A DNA stretch of 64,000 nt from Zygnema cylindricum (lineage: Eukaryota > Streptophyta > Zygnematophyceae > Zygnematales > Zygnemataceae), in assembly GCA_037447655.1 (NCBI GenBank), contig JBBHKE010002319.1:1-64000 (forward strand). Reading direction: 5' to 3'. The notes beneath the pieces are model-generated. The model ran no database searches. It saw nothing but the letters and a program-made list of their open reading frames with translations, and was not told the origin of the DNA. Position 1 is the first letter of the stretch, and each line of letters opens with the position of its first letter. This document shows positions 57,301 through 64,000 of the stretch, piece after piece. The position numbers and the translations under genes were made by a program.

Positions 57301-60067
57301 TATGACACAATGCACTAGCCATTTTGTCAACCACGATTGTGCCGCTACGCTGGATTAAAGAAGAAAAGTCTTGGCTTACCTCGGAACTGCATTAGAAGTT
57401 AAGATTATCCATGTCACAACCATTTCTGGTAATCACCGCTTATCCTGATTCTAACAGGTGTTACAGGCTCTTGCTGGTGGTGTGACAGGTACAAAAAACG
57501 CTTTACTGAAGGTGCGCTAATCAAGTGAATGGAGCTAAATCTTAGCCATTTTGATAAATGGCCAATGAAAAATCTCCAAAAAACGGGTTTTAAAATTCTT
57601 GTATGATGTCTTTGACACAGGACAGGTCTCCCGGAGGCACGTCGAGCTGGTGTTGACTTTGGTAGGCCTGTATTTACGGCTGTGGCATTTTATCTCACGG
57701 CACGGAAGAACAAGGTACATTACATGCTCCATACTTATATTCAAAAGCCATTTAAATTGACTCCCTACTTATGATACACTGTTCCTTTCTCATCACAATC
57801 GACTTGTTTGTCTCTGATTGAGCAAGCTGAGATGTTCAGCCATCTAAAGCTCAACAACTTGTACTAATATCTTCGAGTATGTCGTTGTCCATTGAAAAGA
57901 TAGCATGTGAGACAGACAAGAATGTCTATGCCGATACACAACTTTTTCTTTAGCTTTCTTTGCAGAATGTCAGCAAGTGTTCATGAGTGGATGCTCTTGT
58001 TAAACCAGGAAAACAACAACCATCAACTCTTCAAGTTCATAGCCATAACTTCAACTTGAGAGGTGGGGTTGTTGCAGTTAAAAGCAGATGTTCACGAACT
58101 GGTGAAGTTGTGTGGCACATCGGAGGAGGAATTTTCATCGGTGAGTATCTTGTGCATTTGGCGTTTCCTTTTTTAATCATTTATAATATAATGGATCTTT
58201 TGGGATCCCTCCTGGGTCGGTCAATCAAACATAGAAGACACATTCCTAGAAAATGTTTTCTGCTGCAGAAATTTGAATTCAATTATTTTTTTTTTTTTTT
58301 TTTTTTTTTTCTGTTTCCCCTCCAACGAAACAAAAGAACCAACAATCATGTGAGTGACAGGTGTTTGTGAAGCTAAAACTTTGTATGGCATATTGCAACC
58401 TTCAAATTTTGGAGATTGCTGAGCCCTTGATTCATGTGTAATGCATTTGTGATCATCAACATTGATGAGCAGTTTCCGATCACATAAGCAGATTGTGACT
58501 GATGACAGGTTTTGCCAGACGAGGAAAAATTTGAACTTTACTGATGAGCTCAACTTTTAACACACATGTTTGGATGAGATGACTGTTCAGGTCAGAGCAT
58601 CTATGGTCAACCTATGTTTTGACCTTGTGGGAGTTTCAAAAACGAAAAGAGACGCAGATGACGTGAAGGGAAACCGCTGTAGGTTTTCTATCCACTTAAG
58701 CTGAATTTGTACCAAAGTCTACTATATGCTCGTGCACACTAAAGTTGTGCAAAGATGTTGACGAAGGCAAACAATTTTTACCAATACGAGAGACAAAAAG
58801 CTCAGTGAACTAGGGAAGAGCATGCATTGGCATTAAGTGGGTTATGTCTATTGTTAAGTTGAAACTGCAGGGTCATTACATGTTGTTGTTAGAAGAAAAC
58901 AACCATGATTTAAACCATAGTGGGAGACATGGATTTTTTCCAAAGAGTGATAGATTATTTTATAGATCATGGCAGACGGACTTAAGAGCACCCTTACCTG
59001 ATGTAAAGTTTGATAGCCACTTCAAAACATTATGTGCAGTAATGGTGCAGTAATGGTGCAGTTTCAACTGCAATCTCTGACTTGACCACTTTTTGTGTGT
59101 CAAAATGCAGATTTACTGGATGCCCAAATGAGAACAAACACAAGACAGGAGAGCGGAAGTGATGAGGAAGATGCGGAGGAGAGTGGACAAGTGGATGATG
59201 AGGCCTGTGATGCAGTGAGTTTCCCATCGGGCCTGTGATTGCTTTGTATCGAAATGATTCTCTTTGAAGAAATTGCACAAAACTACACATCACACTATTA
59301 TATAATCTTGGAGTTGTGAATATGTTAACCCACTGTCGTTTATTTGTCTGTCGCTTCAGCTTCCACAGATGAAGAAATCACGGAAGATGACCAAAGATCG
59401 CGAGTACAGGGACTGGAAGTCGAGCGTTTTGGAGGCAAAAGCTGCAATTGCTGCAGCAGCAGGTATATTCAATGTGCTTGAGCCTAATTAAATCGCCGTC
59501 TAACACAGACAGTATGGCAGTGTGGCAGTATGGCAGTGTGGCAGTATGGCATTATGACAGTATGACACGACACTATGACTTTATGAAATGACAGCACATT
59601 ATGACAGTTATGACAATATGACAGTATCACAGTATGGCTGTATCACAGTGTGGCTGTATGACAGTATTAGTCATAAAACTTCTGTTCAATACATCGAGTT
59701 GACAACTGAAAAATACTCTTGCAACCATCCATGAAATTAGTATGAAAAAAAAAGTTTGTGTTTACATTCTTAGATGTTAACCACTAGGATTATTTGAAAC
59801 AAAGTGGCCATGGTATTTTCAACAAAGTTTTTTTCGGTGATTTTTAGAAGCAGCTTCATCAAATGCTCACCTGTAATTGTTAACGTAAGATAAATAAATA
59901 AAATTTGTAAATTTTTTCTTGTCTTTCAAGGATATGTTTTGAAGCTTCATTGATCTTTTCACTCATTCGTTTCTTCCCGGGTTTGGGATTCACAAATTTC
60001 AGGACTTGGCAATACTCCCATCAAAGAAAAGCGTCAAGGTGTTTTGAATTTCTCAAAAGCGGGTTAA
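54396..60067 (+). CDS. ORC6: Origin recognition complex subunit 6
   Basis: ORC6 is part of the complex that marks replication origins and helps load MCM helicase. Ten exons join in frame: 54396-54518, 55378-55424, 56341-56445, about 57014-57093, 57621-57714, 58078-58140, 58591-58678, 59111-59214, 59360-59462 and 60003-60067, for about 290 residues. Recognisable plant-like ORC6 blocks in order are LCRKLGLEPVPKEVLRKAQE, SVICVELACT, FDRKKAIKVTAMSEKAYVRS, VDIRHLAVQFGCVRLI, VDFGRPVFTAVAFYL, LVKLCGTSEEEFSS, ASMVNLCFDLVGVSK and the C-terminal REYRDWKSSVLEAK. These cover the two TFIIB-like folds, an acidic linker (SDEDAEES) and the conserved basic tail. The join between exons 4 and 5 is about eight residues shorter than in Arabidopsis. 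I place exon 4 only to within one base; 81 bases are needed for the phase. Confidence 0.92.
54530..54782. repeat. TTC/CTT-rich pyrimidine tract in ORC6 intron 1
   Basis: An irregular run of CTTCTT and TTCCTTCC units begins just after the exon 1 donor. Ser/Phe/Leu-rich open frames over it are not coding. Confidence 0.9.
58286..58312. repeat. Poly(T) run in an ORC6 intron
   Basis: About 25 T residues lie between exons 6 and 7. Confidence 0.9.
59508..59662. repeat. CAGTATGG / CAGTGTGG minisatellite in ORC6 intron 9
   Basis: Around fifteen short units of 8-11 bases (GGCAGTGT, GGCAGTAT, GACAGTAT) are repeated with increasing divergence to the right. Confidence 0.85.
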
Positions 60068-61590
60068 CATTTTTGTAAGTCAATAGTGGCCCATCTTTGA
60101 GGATTTTCAACTTATCCCCACTTTTCCCCTCTTATTCCCACTTACCTCCACTTATCCCATATGGATTTACCCAGGATGTCTCTATTTGATTTTCTCATAT
60201 GCCCTTTGTATCAAAAATTAGAATGAAAAGTTGCAGAAAGAGGAGTACGAGTAAGATTTGTAGTTATTGAGTTTTGTTCCTTTTTTTGTTGAATAAATTG
60301 TGAATAAATAAACTAGTTAGGTCCCTTGCAATATCTGATAGGGATTTGATTGCGTTACAAATTTACATTTTTCCTCTTTCACTTTTTTTTTTGTGCCGAA
60401 ACTATTGTGTAATATATTGTAAAAGCTGAAAGAGTGATGATTTCACATTTCTGGTGCAATTTCTGTATAAGCAACATATGTGCATTTCATGAATGATTTG
60501 CAATTAATTGTTTTATTTCAAAATCTAATTGTTTAGATTGAAAAAAAAAATCACCTGACCGGCTGGTTTATAAATCATGTTTGTGATGTGATGTAATATA
60601 TATCACAACTCCATCAATATAAAAAGCTAGCCTTAAACACTCGCAATTTATACCAAAAACACAACAGTTACGGCAAAGAAAACTCTATTTCAATTGATTT
60701 ATATTGCTCTTCTCCAACTTTTGTGTGACTTGCTGTTGTGAGTCCTCGAAATAATGTGGTTCAGGATTTCCAGAATTAAGTTCCTTCCAAAGTACATTCT
60801 AGAGCATTGTTGTACTTCGTAGAGCACAATCATACTTTTTAGAGCATAATTGCACTTTCTACAGCATCATTGAACTTTCTAGAGCATCGTTGTACTTTTT
60901 AGAGCATCATTATTAGGCAAAGTGACAACCCATGAAAAATATAATGGCTATTTTAGTCTTGTGGCAAAAGGCATACGAGCCAATTTTTTGTCACTTATAA
61001 TTTTTGTTGTCAATTAAGGTTTTAGCTTTCACAATGGAACATAAGTCGACAATCTCCAAGCCATTTCTAGGACAGCTAGTAATTCTGCAATTGCAATAAT
61101 AGTAATAGTAATAATCATATGAAATAGTTACATAATCGATATTCACTGCACCTGTAGTGCATTTTCTTGGAGGAAAAAATAATTGTCAGAATGTAGATAA
61201 GTGCAAATTTTAGAATTTATGATTACATTTTTGTGCTACACGCTTACACTGTTACACTGCCCAGAATTAGTGAATTATTAGCGTTGACAATTTAAACTAT
61301 GTTTTGCAACATAGTTTTTAACACTATTTTATGATTTCTGGTCAAAAAAACTCTACTTACTAGTAACGAGCGCTGTACCTTTTGTACTGTCGTACAATGC
61401 TGTCAGCTGTCACCAAATAATCTAATAATTGATGTGTATGTCTTTTTTGCCGATCGACGGGCAATGTTGAACTGTCGTTGATTGTCCACAAATTAAAACG
61501 CGATTTGTAACACAGCTACGGCGATAATTGTTGGAGCGTTCTATGTCTTTAGTTGCATACACACCGGAACACACTATTTTGTTGAGAATT
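60068..61590. other. 3' flank of ORC6 and intergenic sequence
   Basis: Probably contains the ORC6 3' UTR. At 60798-60917 a unit of about 25 bases (TAGAGCATCATTGTACTTTC-like) is repeated five times. No further gene was recognised. Confidence 0.5.
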
Positions 61591-61893
61591 GATCATCGCA
61601 GTGACTATTTTCACTATTTTGGTTGCTCGCAGTCACCTACGTCAGCTTGTCAAAGATTGTACATTTTAAGTACACATTGGTACAAGTTAAGTACCGTTGA
61701 GTTTAGATTTGACGGTCAATCACTTGGACAGCTTTGATTTGCAAGATATCGTAACAACCGGTTAATATTTTGCCCGCGCTTGTGAATGTCGACCGTCAGA
61801 ATAAAATCAACAATTCACACAGCCGGCACTTTAACACGCTGACGTAGGTGACTGCGCGTAACCAAAATAGTGAAAATAGTCACTGCGATGATC
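61591..61893. repeat. Inverted repeat with 55-bp arms
   Basis: The left arm starts GATCATCGCAGTGACTATTT (61591-61645). The right arm (61838-61893) is its reverse complement with one or two short differences near CTCGCAGTC/GACTGCGCG. The loop is about 190 bases and no family terminus is recognised. Confidence 0.85.
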
Positions 61894-61989
61894 TATTCCC
61901 TTTCTGTCATAGTTCAAAAGAAGGTGACCGTACGCCCATACAATATGCCTATTGTATGCAAAACATACAATATGGCCTTAAGAGTTAAG

Positions 61990-62715
61990 ACCATAGTTGT
62001 TCAAATCGCGCGATTTTTTCCTTTTTTGCGATTGAAACGTATAATTCGTGACTTTTGAAAAAATCGTAAAAAAACGTGTACTGTAAACTGAAACTGAAAT
62101 TTTACGGAAACCTGTAAACTAATTACTGTAACTGTACATTTTTTTACGGGTATGTACGGAATAAATCGGGAAATATGCGTCGCACTTATTGGTACTTTCT
62201 GTTCAGTGAACTGAACAGAAATACCACGGAAGTTGTACGTTATATAATCGAAATGTACGGACATTTTCGAAAAGAGACGTTGAACGTCACAATAATTTCG
62301 CGCGTTCAGTTTGAAATTTGTACGGGCGTCTTCTTCAATTTTTTTTGAAAGAAGACGCCATGGAATAGAGACGAAATTGCTAAAAATGCTATCTTCGCAG
62401 CATTCGAACCCGGGTACGTTAACTGCGAAGCATAACCTAGGGTGAACGACAAGACTATCATTTTGTAAAGTCATTTCGTTTCCAAAAGACATTATGATAA
62501 AAGTTTAAAGAGTTTATTTTTTTACCGCTCATTAAACGGGAAAAACTTGCAAACTGCGTTATATGTAATAGTTTTTTGTTTTTTTACGTACGGAATAGTA
62601 CGGAAGGAAATTCATTAACGATTTTTTGCGATTTGATCAAAAGGTTCAATGCGTTTGTTACGTATAATTCGTCACGTACGGTACGTTCGCACTAATCGCC
62701 GTGAACAACTATGGT
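61990..62715. mobile_element. Nested element with ACCATAGTTGTTCA inverted termini
   Basis: The left terminus is ACCATAGTTGTTCAAATCG and the right terminus is TGAACAACTATGGT, each beside a TTAAGACC or TAAGACC motif. It interrupts the surrounding repeat at its CCTTAAG position. The interior contains a CATTCGAACCCGGGT block at 62400 but no gene. The superfamily is unknown. Confidence 0.6.
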
Positions 62716-62785
62716 TAAGACCATAGAGTCATAGACTTAAGACCCATATTGTATTGGCCGCAAAATGAAATAAAATAGTAACAGG

Positions 62786-62964
62786 TAGTGTTGGGTATCG
62801 AGGACCCATTGCCGATATTCGATATATATCGAATTTCATGGACCCGATATTCTATATATCGCTTCGATACATCGAATTTCAAATTATCGCGATATATTGC
62901 CGATATATCGCCAATATATCGTATCGACAATATATCGAAAATGAAAATTTTAGAATTTTTTTTC

Positions 62965-63005
<41 letters not shown>

Positions 63006-63018
63006 TGCTGGGGGGGGG

Positions 63019-63052
<34 letters not shown>

Positions 63053-63253
63053 AAATATATCCGTATGATTTTTCGTACGATTATCCGTACGGTTTTCCGT
63101 ACTCTGGCTGTACGGATATGCAATTTTTGCGATATATATCGCGATGATTTATGTTGGTCCCGGTACGATATATCGAGGAATCTGCTCGATCGATATTCAA
63201 TATATCGAATATCGAAATTATCGCGATATGAAACTACCTGATATCCAACACTA
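62786..63253. mobile_element. hAT-like MITE with 8-bp target duplication GTAACAGG
   Basis: The termini are TAGTGTTGGGTATC and GATATCCAACACTA. GTAACAGG is found at 62778-62785 and again at 63254-63261. That is the standard signature of hAT transposition. Its arms are dense in TATATCG/CGATATA, and its centre is the poly(C)/poly(G) palindrome. It is 468 bp long and non-coding. Confidence 0.92.
62967..63050. repeat. Poly(C)-poly(G) palindrome
   Basis: 39 C residues (62967-63005) are followed by TGCT and then 41 bases (63010-63050) that are all G except one A at 63021. The strand can fold into a near-perfect C:G hairpin. Its exact length is doubtful because such sequence is hard to read and assemble. 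Confidence 0.85.
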
Positions 63254-63598
63254 GTAACAGGGTTGAGTTGCGCATGGATCGATAGAGAATTAAACGTCAT
63301 GTCTAAATTTGAAAAAAAAACTGGACAAAAAAATTTTTTTTTGTGAGTTTTGAGCAACTTTTAATTTAAACCGTCAGATTAGGATGATATGACGGTCGTT
63401 GATGAAAGTAACGATCTAAGAAGATCACATGAAAAGCCCATAACACAACTTACGATAGGACTATCGTCAGATTCGGACGATCAGACGGTCGTTGATGAAA
63501 ATAGCGATTTAAGAAGATGACATGGAAAGCTCGTAACACAACTTACGCTAAAGGCGGCCTACAAAAGGCCTACCAAAAAACGCCTACTTTTGAACTAT

Positions 63599-64000
63599 GC
63601 TTTCTGTTACGTAACCGTGGCGGTCCGTAGTTTCTCTGCACCGCCGGTGATGCTGCTTATGTTCAAGAATTAAAAAATGGTCAACTACAACACGGGTTTC
63701 AAATCGTCCTCGCTAAAAAGTGCGTCAAAAACTTTGCGCCGTTTCATTGATCTCGCATTTCTCATGCACTTAAATTTTTAACTTTCTGAAAAACCTTATG
63801 CGGAAACCGAATATCGGATGCAAGAAGCTTCATGTGTGCAACTGCACCTGGTAAAGGTTCAGGTGTACGGTCGGCCACACTTTTTGGCATGCGTTTGACA
63901 TTGTCTAATGAGGTACAAACGGCTTTTTTCGCGCCGATCGCCACGTGGACGGCGGATTTCCACACATGATCGACGACTCGGGTGGTCAGCGTCGTACGCT
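63599..64000. other. Right edge of the window; uncertain open frame
   Basis: A minus-strand open frame of about 67 codons (63965-63762) is more GC-rich than its surroundings and contains GAKKAVCTSLDNVKRMPKSV. It continues upstream towards the edge without a clear start. I do not recognise a family, so no gene is called. Confidence 0.25.

Larger units (their letters stand above)
61906..63598 (+). mobile_element. 'CATAGTTCAAAAGTAGG' family element split by two nested insertions
   Basis: The left end is CATAGTTCAAAAGAAGGTGA (61908) and the right end is GCCTACTTTTGAACTATG (63581-63598). The family's internal blocks occur in order at 61935-61985, 62745-62777 and 63262-63598. The gaps are filled by an element with ACCATAGTTGTTCA termini and by a hAT-like element with target duplication. 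Confidence 0.7.

Noticed and set aside
57461-57491. Micro-exon of ORC6 between exons 4 and 5
   Set aside because: Every combination of borders either brings in a TGA or leaves the wrong phase for the next exon, while the direct 4-to-5 join is in frame.
62395-62470. tRNA gene (antisense GGGTTCGAATGC block)
   Set aside because: A T-loop-like motif is present, but acceptor, D and anticodon stems do not pair.

Overview
This is a eukaryotic nuclear window that is AT-rich, intron-rich and full of repeats. The best guess for the host is a streptophyte green alga (charophyte grade). The S-adenosylmethionine synthase, SKP2-type F-box protein, ORC6 and aldo-keto reductase all read as close relatives of land-plant proteins. 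One gene, however, is a selenoprotein with its own SECIS element, and land plants are known to lack selenoproteins. The host call is inference; no rRNA, organelle marker or tRNA is present to test it.

Layout. 1-15.3 kb is almost wholly transposon debris: TAA-flanked Harbinger/Tourist-like MITEs (one inverted pair, one tandem pair), TA-flanked MITEs, an 8-bp-TSD hAT-like element and a 28-bp minisatellite, with one possible exon at 582-662. 15.5-19.75 kb holds a four-exon plus-strand gene for selenoprotein U (peroxiredoxin-like 2 family). Its in-frame TGA sits exactly at the redox-active position, a canonical SECIS lies in the 3' UTR, and a 1.16-kb CCCTCT array fills part of intron 1. 23.2-25.9 kb carries a six-exon minus-strand SAM synthase, complete and intact. 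26-36.3 kb is again repeats, with a 5'-truncated, internally rearranged Ty1/copia element at 31.4-34 kb. 38.5-42.7 kb is a minus-strand SKP2A-like F-box/LRR gene, with a PPR-like exon upstream at 43.7 kb that may belong to it. 48.4-53.1 kb is a minus-strand aldo-keto reductase whose second exon is out of frame. 54.4-60.1 kb is a ten-exon plus-strand ORC6 gene. 60-64 kb is repeats, including a hAT-like element with a perfect 8-bp target duplication and a poly(C)/poly(G) hairpin.

The five recognisable genes do not form a pathway. SKP2 and ORC6 both belong to cell-cycle and replication control, and SelU and the aldo-keto reductase are both redox proteins, but nothing in the sequence links them. 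The result most worth following up is the selenoprotein U gene: conventional annotation would read its Sec codon as a stop and truncate or discard the model.
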